A stretch of 64,000 nucleotides of DNA from Yersinia enterocolitica (GTDB lineage: Bacteria > Pseudomonadota > Gammaproteobacteria > Enterobacterales > Enterobacteriaceae). The notes below the pieces were generated by a model, which saw only the letters and a program-made list of their open reading frames with translations, had not been told where the DNA came from and searched no databases. Positions 26,224 to 33,657 of the stretch are shown here, piece after piece. A program made the position numbers and the translations under genes. The stretch is from contig NBTC02000002.1 in assembly GCA_002082245.2 (NCBI GenBank), forward strand, positions 620,001 through 684,000, in the 5' to 3' direction. How positions within the stretch are numbered: the first letter of the stretch is position 1; each line of letters starts with the position of its first letter.

Positions 26224-27069
26224 TTAGCCAAGTTTAGTTACTGCTACCCCCATCAGAATAATGGCACTGGCGATGAGTCGTAACATCGATGGTTTCTCTT
26301 TTAGCATCCAGATTGAGATTATCATGGCGAACAAGACACTGGTTTCACGTAGAGCGGCAACGAGGGCGATTGGCGTGCTTTTCATGGCCCAAATGACAAT
26401 GCCATAAGCCAGTAATTGCATCGCACCACCAATCACGCCGTGTCGCCAGTGCTGGCGTATTTGACGAAAAACCACATTGCGGTGCATTATCCAAAGTAAT
26501 GCAAACATGGCTATGCCGTTGCACATAAACAACCAAAAAATATAACTAAGTGGTTCAATGCTGGCGCGGCTACCAGCCCCATCAGATAGGGTGTAACAGG
26601 CAGTAAAAGTCGCAGTAATTAAGGCATAGATAATAGCCCTGCCATTGACTTTGTCAGGGCCACGTCGGCCATCAAATGTCATCATGATGACACCGGAGAC
26701 TAAAATAGCCGCCCCTACTAAGGCTAATGACCTGGGGATTTCCGACAAGATTAACCAAGAGAGCAGAGCACTTAACAGGGGGGCAACGCCACGTGCGATA
26801 GGATAGATTTGACCAAACTCGGCTTGTTCATAAGCTTTACTCAGAAACAGGCAATAACCTGTGTGAAAAGCAACCGACAACAGTAACCAAGGAAGCGCGC
26901 TCAGCGAGGGTAACGCCACAAAAAAAATACCGAACAGTGAAATCACTCCGGAGAAAATTGCCATCAAAGAGATAGCGACAAAACGATCATTGCCAAATTT
27001 AACAAGAGCGTTCCAGCAAGCATGTAACAGTGCCGCGCCCAGCACCGCAAGAAATATTTCACTACTCAT
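26224..27069 (-). CDS. EamA-family (DMT) transporter
   Basis: 281-residue inner-membrane carrier with ten predicted helices in two EamA repeats. Motifs include ALLHACWNALVKFGNDR at the start, IYPIARGVAPLLSALLSWLI at the end of repeat one and PIALVAALRETSVLFAMIIS at the end of repeat two. The ARG..P and ALRE..V pair is typical of this DMT subgroup. Substrate unknown. It stands alone, with a long intergenic stretch upstream (27070-27332). Confidence 0.85.
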   Translation of the reverse strand: MSSEIFLAVLGAALLHACWNALVKFGNDRFVAISLMAIFSGVISLFGIFFVALPSLSALPWLLLSVAFHTGYCLFLSKAYEQAEFGQIYPIARGVAPLLSALLSWLILSEIPRSLALVGAAILVSGVIMMTFDGRRGPDKVNGRAIIYALITATFTACYTLSDGAGSRASIEPLSYIFWLFMCNGIAMFALLWIMHRNVVFRQIRQHWRHGVIGGAMQLLAYGIVIWAMKSTPIALVAALRETSVLFAMIISIWMLKEKPSMLRLIASAIILMGVAVTKLG

Positions 27070-27332
27070 TCTATCCCCTTACTTAGGCGTCTCAGTTTAC
27101 CTTAATTGCATTTATTTTCACGTCTGTAACACGTAAAAATTGTTCCAGCTAGCTGATTCTTAGTGAGGGAGAAGATGAAAAAATGAGCTCAATGTCCCGA
27201 TTTATTGCAAGAGTAAATATAACTAACTAACAACATCTGTATCATCTTATTTACTTTCTTAAGCAATAAATAAGGGTGGATTACGCCAAGGTGACATTGC
27301 TCTGATTAAGTAAATGGGGGTGTTTATTGCAT

Positions 27333-27410
27333 ATGATATTCGTTGCTTTTTCCTTATCATTGATAGTAATCGTGTTTCTAATTTTATTTATGATAAAAGG
27401 GAATAATTAA
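27333..27410 (+). CDS. Candidate 25-residue single-helix membrane protein
   Basis: Frame reading MIFVAFSLSLIVIVFLILF followed by MIKGNN: a single hydrophobic helix with a basic C-terminal end. GGGGGTG lies 13 bases before the ATG; a TTG two codons upstream would give better spacing. A hairpin follows about 90 bases later. Enterobacteria have many such tiny proteins, and this has their hallmarks, but no named match. Confidence 0.35.
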   Translation: MIFVAFSLSLIVIVFLILFMIKGNN

Positions 27411-27498
27411 TTAGGACATATCTTGGATGATCTAAATGGACTAAAAAGAATACCAGTGGATATAATTAAACGGCAATAAATTATTATCAAAAACAGGG

Positions 27499-27518
27499 TC
27501 TGGCTATTATTAGCCAGA
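27499..27518 (+). terminator. Hairpin between the tiny ORF and the DcrB-like gene
   Basis: TCTGGCTA and TAGCCAGA form an 8-bp stem around a TTAT loop. A weak T-rich tail follows. It may end the tiny-ORF transcript or shape the leader of the downstream lipoprotein, whose GTG starts 24 bases later. Confidence 0.45.
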
Positions 27519-27541
27519 GTCTACATTCATTTTATTCTGGG

Positions 27542-28069
27542 GTGTCTATTTTGTTAAAAAAAAGTGTTTTCCTATTATTTGCTATGGTCGTTGTTCTTGC
27601 CGGTTGTTCTGAACCTGAACCAACAGGCACTAAAGTTTTTGGTGGCAAAGCTTACATTGAGATGCCAGCTGAATTCACTTTAATGTCTAAAGAAATGCTG
27701 GCAACTAAATACCCTCAGCAGAATGCACCACAAGAAGCCTATTCCGTTGAACAGGGCAGTGTGTCCTTCGCATTCAGCGATAGCAATAGTGCCATACCCG
27801 ATGGCAAGCTCGCTGAAGTTGTTAATATGATGAAGAAACAATTTGCGCCATTCAAGCCGACTCTGGAAGAGAAGGATGTTGATGGGCGTAAAGCTTATAT
27901 CATCACTATGGATACCCCGGCTGCTGATGGAACCATCAAGAATGTGATGTTGCTCACTACGATTGATGGGAAACTAGTTATTGCTACGTTTAACACGACT
28001 GAAGCTTTAGCTGACAAATATATGGATGTTGGCAAGAATGCACTGCTTTCTTTAAAGTTTAAGAAGTGA
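27542..28069 (+). CDS. DcrB-family lipoprotein
   Basis: About 175-residue lipoprotein with lipobox VLAGC (Cys22 from the GTG). The mature domain is of the DcrB/PsbP-like fold: an N-terminal beta hairpin (GGKAYIEMPAEFTLMSKE), a central helix (LAEVVNMMKKQF) and a C-terminal strand pair ending GKNALLSLKFKK. E. coli DcrB is an inner-membrane lipoprotein needed for phage C1/C6 DNA entry and linked to envelope homeostasis; this is a paralogue or family member, not clearly DcrB itself. Start is GTG 27542 or the TTG three codons on. No ATG is available. Confidence 0.75.
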   Translation: MSILLKKSVFLLFAMVVVLAGCSEPEPTGTKVFGGKAYIEMPAEFTLMSKEMLATKYPQQNAPQEAYSVEQGSVSFAFSDSNSAIPDGKLAEVVNMMKKQFAPFKPTLEEKDVDGRKAYIITMDTPAADGTIKNVMLLTTIDGKLVIATFNTTEALADKYMDVGKNALLSLKFKK

Positions 28070-28124
28070 CCATTATTAGTTAATTCAGTTATTTTAAGTC
28101 TAAAAAAAATAGATAAAAAGTAAT

Positions 28125-28158
28125 AAAGGTTGCCTGATTAACAGGGCAACCTTTCTCA
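28125..28158 (+). terminator. Terminator after the DcrB-like gene
   Basis: AAAGGTTGCC and GGGCAACCTTT arms with a short loop and a T-rich end, about 55 bases past the stop; symmetric A and T flanks could serve both strands. Confidence 0.7.
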
Positions 28159-28268
28159 TTGCTAAAGCAACGTTGTTGAGCGCTAGTGGGGAAGACGGTA
28201 CGCCGAACACTTCCTAAAACAGCTATAAATTGGCATCATAGAGCTATGTTGTTTTTTTAGGATGAGTA

Positions 28269-28517
28269 ATGAAACAGTTCCCTTTTGATAAACGTTATGA
28301 GATTGAAGATGCCAGTGGTGTTGTTGAGTACTACATTGATGGTGATGAGTATATTCGCCGCCAGGATGGCGTACCGGGCTATCGAATCACAGGTTATGAA
28401 GTGTATGAACATGATGCAGAGGCTAAACTCGCTGGTTTTCTCGAAGGGAAGCATATAACAACCCCGGATGCGGATATTCTGCTGACAATTTTAGATGACC
28501 AACAACCTGCGGATTAG
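28269..28517 (+). CDS. Hypothetical protein, 82 aa
   Basis: Small acidic soluble protein, MKQFPFDKRYEIEDASGVVE, with many Asp/Glu and Tyr and a C-terminal helix (AEAKLAGFLEGKH). AGGATGAGTA precedes the ATG. No signal peptide or motif I recognise. It lies upstream of, and in line with, the yfcF-type gene, 174 bases apart. Looks like a conserved enterobacterial orphan; function unknown. Confidence 0.6.
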   Translation: MKQFPFDKRYEIEDASGVVEYYIDGDEYIRRQDGVPGYRITGYEVYEHDAEAKLAGFLEGKHITTPDADILLTILDDQQPAD

Positions 28518-28691
28518 ATTTCATTACTTTGGCTTTCGTCTGTGCAATGTTGCTATACAAAGGTCATCTGCGGTTTTTGAAACAGAAAATAGGGCGTTAT
28601 TAGCGATAATATTTTTTTGCAGAAGCTGCTATTCAATCTGGCTAAAACCGATTAACGTCAATCTACTTAGTGATAATCAGTCGGGGTTTCG

Positions 28692-29327
28692 ATGAGCCAG
28701 CAAACTATTACGTTGTATACCGATTCAGATTTTTTTAGTCCTTATGTGATGTCGGTATTCGTATCATTGACAGAAAAAGCACTGCCTTTCTCATTAAGCG
28801 TCATTAATTTGTCTGCTGGGGAGAATCTGCAACAGGCTTATGCCCGTCTGTCGGCGACACGTCGGGTGCCGACACTGGTTATCGATGATTTTCAACTCTC
28901 TGAGTCTTCAGCTATTGCTGAATATTTGGACGAGCGTTTCCCGGCGCCAGATTACGCTCGGCTGTATCCGCAAGATAGGCAAGAGCGTGCCAGAGCGCGT
29001 GAAATACAGGCATGGCTGCGCAGTGATTTTATGCCGGTCCGCACTGAACGGCCAACTGAAGTGGTCTTTGCTGGGTTAAGGCTGCCTCCTTTGTCTGATA
29101 GCGCGCAACAAGCGGCGAATAAACTTATTTCTGGGTTGGAGCGTTTGCTGTCGGATGGCAGAAGATATTTATTCAGTGAATGGTGTATCGCAGATACTGA
29201 TTTGGCACTGATGCTTAACCGGTTAGTTCTGAATGGCGACAACTTACCTGAGTATCTTCGTCAGTATGCAAATTACCAATGGCAGCGGCCTTCTGTGCAG
29301 CAATGGCGAGCATTATCGCAGAAATAG
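28692..29327 (+). CDS. yfcF: Glutathione S-transferase YfcF
   Basis: 211-residue GST-fold protein. N-terminal thioredoxin-like domain (about 1-80): TLYTDSDFFSPYVMSVFVSL, with the proline and TRRVPTLVIDDFQLSESSAI, where the ESSAI turn binds the glutathione gamma-glutamyl group. C-terminal helical domain: ARAREIQAWLRSDFMPVRTE and EWCIADTDLALMLNRLV. Length and motifs match E. coli YfcF, which has glutathione transferase and peroxidase activity and helps in oxidative stress. A GNAT gene follows at 66 bases and may share the transcript. Confidence 0.9.
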   Translation: MSQQTITLYTDSDFFSPYVMSVFVSLTEKALPFSLSVINLSAGENLQQAYARLSATRRVPTLVIDDFQLSESSAIAEYLDERFPAPDYARLYPQDRQERARAREIQAWLRSDFMPVRTERPTEVVFAGLRLPPLSDSAQQAANKLISGLERLLSDGRRYLFSEWCIADTDLALMLNRLVLNGDNLPEYLRQYANYQWQRPSVQQWRALSQK

Positions 29328-29393
29328 AGGTAAGAAAAATTGAGGGTGGGGCAATCCTTCACCTTGTACCAAAGTAGGATTAGCTTCGATAGA

Positions 29394-29981
29394 ATGAAAA
29401 ACGTTATTGAGTTTGAAACTGAGCGTTTACAGCTACGGCAGTGGCTCCCGTCAGACCGGGCACCTTTTGCAGCGCTTAACGCAGATCCTCGCGTTATGGC
29501 ATTTTTCCCAGCCCCTCTAACACGTGAAGCAAGCGATATGATGGCTTCACGTTGTCAATTATTGATAGCACAGTGTGGCTGGGGGTTGTGGGCTGTTGAG
29601 CTGAAAGCTAGCGGGCAGTTTGTCGGCGCATTGGGGTTACATATTCCTACCGTTAAATTACCTTTTTCACCTTGTGTCGAGATAGGCTGGCGTTTTGCTT
29701 TTCCATTTTGGGGGCAAGGGCTGGCAACGGAAGCTGCATTGGCAGTATTGACGGTAGGTTTCGATCAATTAAAACTGGCTGAAATTGTTTCATTTACTGC
29801 TTTAATTAACCTGCGTTCACAAGCATTGATGGAACGAATCGGCATGGTGCGCGCGCCAGACCATTTTCCCCATCCAATTGTCAGCCCTGACAGTAAGTTA
29901 AGCCAACACTGTTGGTATCATCTTTCTCATCAACAATGGCATAACAGACAGGATGATTTTGTGAGACTATCATCAAATTAG
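29394..29981 (+). CDS. GNAT-family N-acetyltransferase
   Basis: 195-residue acetyltransferase of the RimJ/RimL-like GNAT branch. It opens with FETERLQLRQWLPSDRAPFA and has the acetyl-CoA-binding region EIGWRFAFPFWGQGLATEAA (the Q-x-x-G/A motif), then NLRSQALMERIGM. Such enzymes acetylate amino groups of proteins, amino acids or small molecules; the substrate cannot be named. I chose the ATG at 29394 because the family match starts there; the upstream in-frame TTG adds 18 non-family residues. It follows yfcF closely on the same strand. Confidence 0.85.
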   Translation: MKNVIEFETERLQLRQWLPSDRAPFAALNADPRVMAFFPAPLTREASDMMASRCQLLIAQCGWGLWAVELKASGQFVGALGLHIPTVKLPFSPCVEIGWRFAFPFWGQGLATEAALAVLTVGFDQLKLAEIVSFTALINLRSQALMERIGMVRAPDHFPHPIVSPDSKLSQHCWYHLSHQQWHNRQDDFVRLSSN

Positions 29982-30027
29982 TCTACGTTTAGTCAGTAAT
30001 ATTTGGCCGCATCTGCTAGGACATATA

Positions 30028-31269
30028 ATGATAATAAGCTGGAAATTAGTTCGTTCCATGGCGTTGCTAACCGGAGTTTCTCTATTGGTGGCCTGTAGCC
30101 AATTACCTAGAAATCCAGTGCCAGTGGAGTTAATGCCAGCGGCCGAAATCCCTGGAATGCCGGATATCCGTGCCGGGGCAGGGCACATTAGCCCGATATT
30201 TGAAGCGGATTTACTGCAATCTTATAAAGATGAATCGAAAGAGATGTTCCGAGCCGCGGATGGAACATTGGTTTATCCCCATCTGGCATTATCTGGTGGT
30301 GGCCCAAATGGCGCCTTCGGTGCTGGTTTTTTGAACGGCTGGACGAAAACAGGTAAGCGCCCCGTGTTTAAGGTGGTCAGTGGGGTTTCCACTGGCGCGT
30401 TGATCGCACCTTTCGCCTTTTTAGGGAGTGATCACGACCAGGCATTACATGACTTTTATACCACCACCACCACCCGTGATATTTTCCATCTGGATAATCT
30501 ATTATTTCGCCTCTTTTTCCGCGAATCATTAGCGGATACCAGCCCGTTGTCTAAATTGATTGATGGGCATATTACTCCTGAGTTAATGAGTGAAATCGCC
30601 CAGGCACATCGGCATGGTCGGCGGTTGTATATGGGTACGGTGGATCTCGATTCGCAAAGATTTATTGTCTGGAACATGGGGCTGATTGCGATGAAAGGGA
30701 CTCCTGAAGCTTTAATGCTATTTCGTAAGGTGATGCTGGCTTCCTCTTCAGTCCCTGTCGCGTTCTCACCGGTATTTTTTGATGTGGTGGCTCAGGGTAA
30801 GCATTACGATGAAATGCATGTTGACGGCGGTGTGGCGGCGCGGGTCTTCTATAATGGTGGTGTGTACAGTTCAAAAGTCGTACGTACCAGAGCGGGCCTG
30901 GCAGACAGTAAAGAAGATATTTATATCATCCATAATGGACAGCTTGGCCCACAACCAGAACCGACCCCACGGTTGGTGCGTAATATCGCTATGCGTACTC
31001 TTGACTCAACCAGCAAAGCGGCATTGGTCGGGGATTTGTATCGTATTTATGCATTCTCTTTGGCTGAAAATTCAGGATTCCACTGGATAACGATTCCATC
31101 AAATGTTGATACCAATGGCGCAGAGATTTTTGATCCCATCAAGATGGAGCGTTTGTATCAGGCGGGTTATGCAGAGGCGTTACAGGGGCCAAAATGGTCA
31201 CTACGGCCACCAGGTACCATTGAGATGAACTCCTTACTACAAGATGCTGCTGCCATGCACAGTAACTAG
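30028..31269 (+). CDS. Patatin-like phospholipase lipoprotein
   Basis: 413-residue lipoprotein (lipobox LLVAC, Cys23) with a patatin domain from about 84 to 330. The oxyanion motif is SGGGPNGAFGAG (89-100), the nucleophile elbow is GVSTG with Ser121, and the dyad Asp is in VDGG (Asp266). It would be an acyl hydrolase acting on phospholipids or other lipids at the envelope. The lipoprotein signal separates it from injected patatin toxins such as ExoU. No chaperone or immunity gene adjoins. The start is the ATG before MIISWKLVRS; the signal peptide begins there. Confidence 0.85.
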   Translation: MIISWKLVRSMALLTGVSLLVACSQLPRNPVPVELMPAAEIPGMPDIRAGAGHISPIFEADLLQSYKDESKEMFRAADGTLVYPHLALSGGGPNGAFGAGFLNGWTKTGKRPVFKVVSGVSTGALIAPFAFLGSDHDQALHDFYTTTTTRDIFHLDNLLFRLFFRESLADTSPLSKLIDGHITPELMSEIAQAHRHGRRLYMGTVDLDSQRFIVWNMGLIAMKGTPEALMLFRKVMLASSSVPVAFSPVFFDVVAQGKHYDEMHVDGGVAARVFYNGGVYSSKVVRTRAGLADSKEDIYIIHNGQLGPQPEPTPRLVRNIAMRTLDSTSKAALVGDLYRIYAFSLAENSGFHWITIPSNVDTNGAEIFDPIKMERLYQAGYAEALQGPKWSLRPPGTIEMNSLLQDAAAMHSN

Positions 31270-31314
31270 AGGGGGCGCTTTGGTGTTGATGCCATTGTCA
31301 GGCTGGTACTTGGG

Positions 31315-31407
31315 TTACATTAGGTCAAGCAGTGGGAGTGAGCCATCAATAAGCGCCGCGGTGATATAGATAATAAATAGTGAATAGAGAAAGAAATTGC
31401 TGATCAT
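31315..31407 (-). CDS. Candidate 30-residue membrane protein
   Basis: Minus-strand frame: MISNFFLYSLFIIYITAALI followed by DGSLPLLDLM. One transmembrane helix and a short polar end. TGAGGTG lies six to seven bases before the ATG, a good ribosome site. The surrounding 31270-31744 stretch holds nothing else that I can support. Likely a real small membrane protein, function unknown. Confidence 0.4.
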   Translation of the reverse strand: MISNFFLYSLFIIYITAALIDGSLPLLDLM

Positions 31408-31744
31408 TCGGCACCTCAATTACTCACACAGATAAGGTCTTTGTCATGACAAAGCCACTACAATATAGCATGTGAGCTGACTAAAAAACGCACTGATAGT
31501 GAATAAATAATGAATCTGCTGGGGTGGATTTAGAATGATGAATGCTTTTCAAGTAAGTTCTGAGCGCGTAGTAGGGTTTTAGAGTGACTGAACAATGAGG
31601 TTAGGACCAGATCTTGCCTGTCAGTCTTGGTTTAATATGCTGTAATATCAAAACGTTATCTTCAATTGAAAACAATTTAAGCAGCATATGATCAGAGAGA
31701 GTGTAATTGTGCTACACTATGCGACCGATAATCAAGGATAAAAC

Positions 31745-31978
31745 ATGAAAAAAGTCTCAATCATTGCTCAGTGCTTAATAAACGCTAAGAGTTTCAGTGA
31801 GATGTCCGAAGCTGAATCCTCGATAAAAAAAGTTTTCAACGATAGTTACGCAGAACATTCTTTTGATGAATGGAATACCGACGTTTCTACGTTGAGTGCT
31901 AACCGTGTTATCAGTTTGGTTGCTGGTGCTTCCAAGGTTCGGGTCAGAGGGTTGATCCAAGAATTATGGAATCACTGA
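31745..31978 (+). CDS. Hypothetical protein, 77 aa
   Basis: Small mainly helical soluble protein, MKKVSIIAQCLINAKSFSEM, ending VRVRGLIQELWNH, with AAGGATAAAAC as ribosome site. No motif recognised. Stands alone; the following 31979-32235 stretch shows no gene. Confidence 0.5.
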   Translation: MKKVSIIAQCLINAKSFSEMSEAESSIKKVFNDSYAEHSFDEWNTDVSTLSANRVISLVAGASKVRVRGLIQELWNH

Positions 31979-32235
31979 CCCCAGACCAAAGGTTTCCAAT
32001 AACCCGTCTACCACATCACTACGCCAAGCATGCAAGTCATGCTGCGTGGTGAATGATTTCCCCGTACTTTCCATTTTCCGCTTGTTTTTTTTCCGTTGTC
32101 TCCTGCAAAACCGGCTATTTTCGTGAACAAAAATCTGGCCCGGTACAGATAATCTGAGTAAACGCTGACCACTCCACGGTTTATTGCCGTTGGTTAACGT
32201 AATCTAACGAGGTTGTACAACTGAGAGGCGAGCAT

Positions 32236-32403
32236 ATGTCATTTCTTGATAGCGTCAAAAGATTGGTTAGCAGTGTAAAAGTGAAGATCAAGTGCCCAGA
32301 TTGTGGCGCAGTCTCTGAGCAGAGCTCAGAAAAAGTGCACAAAAATACGGCCTTGGTTTGCCCAAAGTGTGGTTGCTTATTTTTACCTAAAGACAAACGC
32401 TAG
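32236..32403 (+). CDS. Small zinc-ribbon protein (YnfU-like)
   Basis: 55-residue protein with one zinc ribbon: KCPDCGAV then, 18 residues on, CPKCGCLF, giving four Cys ligands. The first 18 residues form a basic amphipathic helix (SFLDSVKRLVSSVKVK). GAGAGGCGAGCAT precedes the ATG. It resembles the small enterobacterial zinc-binding YnfU proteins in size and layout; the role is unknown. Confidence 0.6.
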   Translation: MSFLDSVKRLVSSVKVKIKCPDCGAVSEQSSEKVHKNTALVCPKCGCLFLPKDKR

Positions 32404-32414
32404 CGGTAGTCATA

Positions 32415-32522
32415 TCAGCCAAAAATCATCGACGCCCACCGCAGCAGCATTAATGCGCCACAGATACAGAGTAACACCACAAACATTTTCCAATGTTTCG
32501 TATGCAAGCGTTTGGTCACCAT
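32415..32522 (-). CDS. yniD: YniD-like small membrane protein
   Basis: 35-residue protein on the minus strand: MVTKRLHTKHWKMFVVLLCI followed by CGALMLLRWASMIFG. The K-R-x-x-K-K/H-W-K-M start and LLRWA-MI-G end match my memory of E. coli YniD, a small inner-membrane protein. AAGGA sits six bases before the ATG. One helix with a basic cytoplasmic end. Converges with the zinc-ribbon gene, 11 bases apart. Confidence 0.65.
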   Translation of the reverse strand: MVTKRLHTKHWKMFVVLLCICGALMLLRWASMIFG

Positions 32523-32716
32523 AGGGTCCTTATTCAATTTAGTATTATGTCTGACGGGGTCAGCTCTGCGGAATTCATTTGTTTACTGCGACGCTGGTTA
32601 CTTTAGGTATAGTAGCGAAAATTTATGCTGATGCGAGAGTTAGTCAGTTCGTACCAGTTAAGATAAAGTGTAATATGCGCTGCATCAATAAGATGACGAA
32701 TAGGAATAATGAAACT

Positions 32717-33106
32717 ATGGCTACAGTCCCACAAAAATATCAAGATGCCGAGCGTTGGGCATTTGGTGATACTGAACAAGTGGCAGATGATGTATTGGCA
32801 TTAGTACTGAACGGTACGAAAACAGCGACCTGTGCGGCATTGGATGAAGATGGCGTGCCGCAGGCGGGGGATATCTTTGTTGTGGTCAATGGCCGCAATG
32901 AACCGGTTTGTGCGATAGAGTTGACCGACGTAGAATTGAAAACGTTTGATCAGGTTGATGAAGCCCATGCTGTCGCTGAAGGTGAGGGCGATCGAACGCT
33001 GACGTTTTGGCGTAAAACGCAACAGCGCTTTTTTGAGGAGTACGAGATGTTCTCCCCAGAAATGATGCTGATTTGTATGCAGTTCAAAGTATTGGAAAAA
33101 TTCTGA
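32717..33106 (+). CDS. ASCH-domain protein
   Basis: 129-residue beta-barrel protein of the ASCH family, thought to bind RNA or modified nucleosides. Characteristic order: LALVLNGTKTATCAALDEDG, then GDIFVVVNGRNEPVCAIELTDV and a C-terminal acidic, aromatic part (GDRTLTFWRKTQQRFFEEY). The GTKTAT turn carries the conserved basic/hydroxyl residues. The ATG at 32717 starts the domain; an earlier ATG at 32693 would add eight residues, and the region upstream of that is not family-like. Some family members hydrolyse N4-acetylcytidine; whether this one does is unknown. Confidence 0.75.
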   Translation: MATVPQKYQDAERWAFGDTEQVADDVLALVLNGTKTATCAALDEDGVPQAGDIFVVVNGRNEPVCAIELTDVELKTFDQVDEAHAVAEGEGDRTLTFWRKTQQRFFEEYEMFSPEMMLICMQFKVLEKF

Positions 33107-33230
33107 TAGCTGGCTTCTAGTGGTCAGTAATTTGATTGATTTTGCACTACAGATATTATCGAGTCGCAACAGAAGAAACCGTCACTCATAAATTGTAGCT
33201 ATGGGTTGACGGATCTTCTTATTGCAACAA

Positions 33231-33473
33231 TCACGTTACCCTCATTACCCAAGCATCCTGATGTCGATCGTAATGTTGCTTAAAAAGCAACCGGTCTTTC
33301 CCATCTAACGTTGCGGGAATGCTGGTATGTTCATCCCACCCATCTAGCTGCATGCACAATTCAGGATCCGATTTACAGGGGATACTGAGGGTGTTTTCGC
33401 CTTTTGTCAGTGGTGCAGATAACTCTGCGTCATCAACTTCAAAATCTCTGATTTTTACTAGAGTTTTTCCCAT
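33231..33473 (-). CDS. Hypothetical protein, 80 aa
   Basis: Small soluble protein, GKTLVKIRDFEVDDAELSAP, then PLTKGENTLSIPCKSDPELC and LFKQHYDRHQDAWVMRV at the end. Rich in Asp and beta-prone segments; two Cys close together. AAGGAGTCTTT precedes the ATG, a strong ribosome site. No family recognised. Alone on its strand, upstream in direction of transcription of nothing obvious. Confidence 0.55.
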   Translation of the reverse strand: MGKTLVKIRDFEVDDAELSAPLTKGENTLSIPCKSDPELCMQLDGWDEHTSIPATLDGKDRLLFKQHYDRHQDAWVMRVT

Positions 33474-33657
33474 AAAGACTCCTTACCTACCAAGTGGTAT
33501 GAGGTATGACCAGATTGGTCGCCTTATTGAGAATAGCTGAGTCAGAAAAAAGTGCCAGAGGCCGCATCTAAAAAATACCGCCTCGGCGTAAATTCTATCC
33601 GCATCGAATCTGATGGGTGTTAATTATTTAATACCGAGTATGTTTAGTCAGAGTAGC

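Noticed and set aside
30028..31269. Patatin protein as a secreted toxin effector
   Set aside because: The lipoprotein signal and lack of an immunity or secretion partner fit an envelope phospholipase better.
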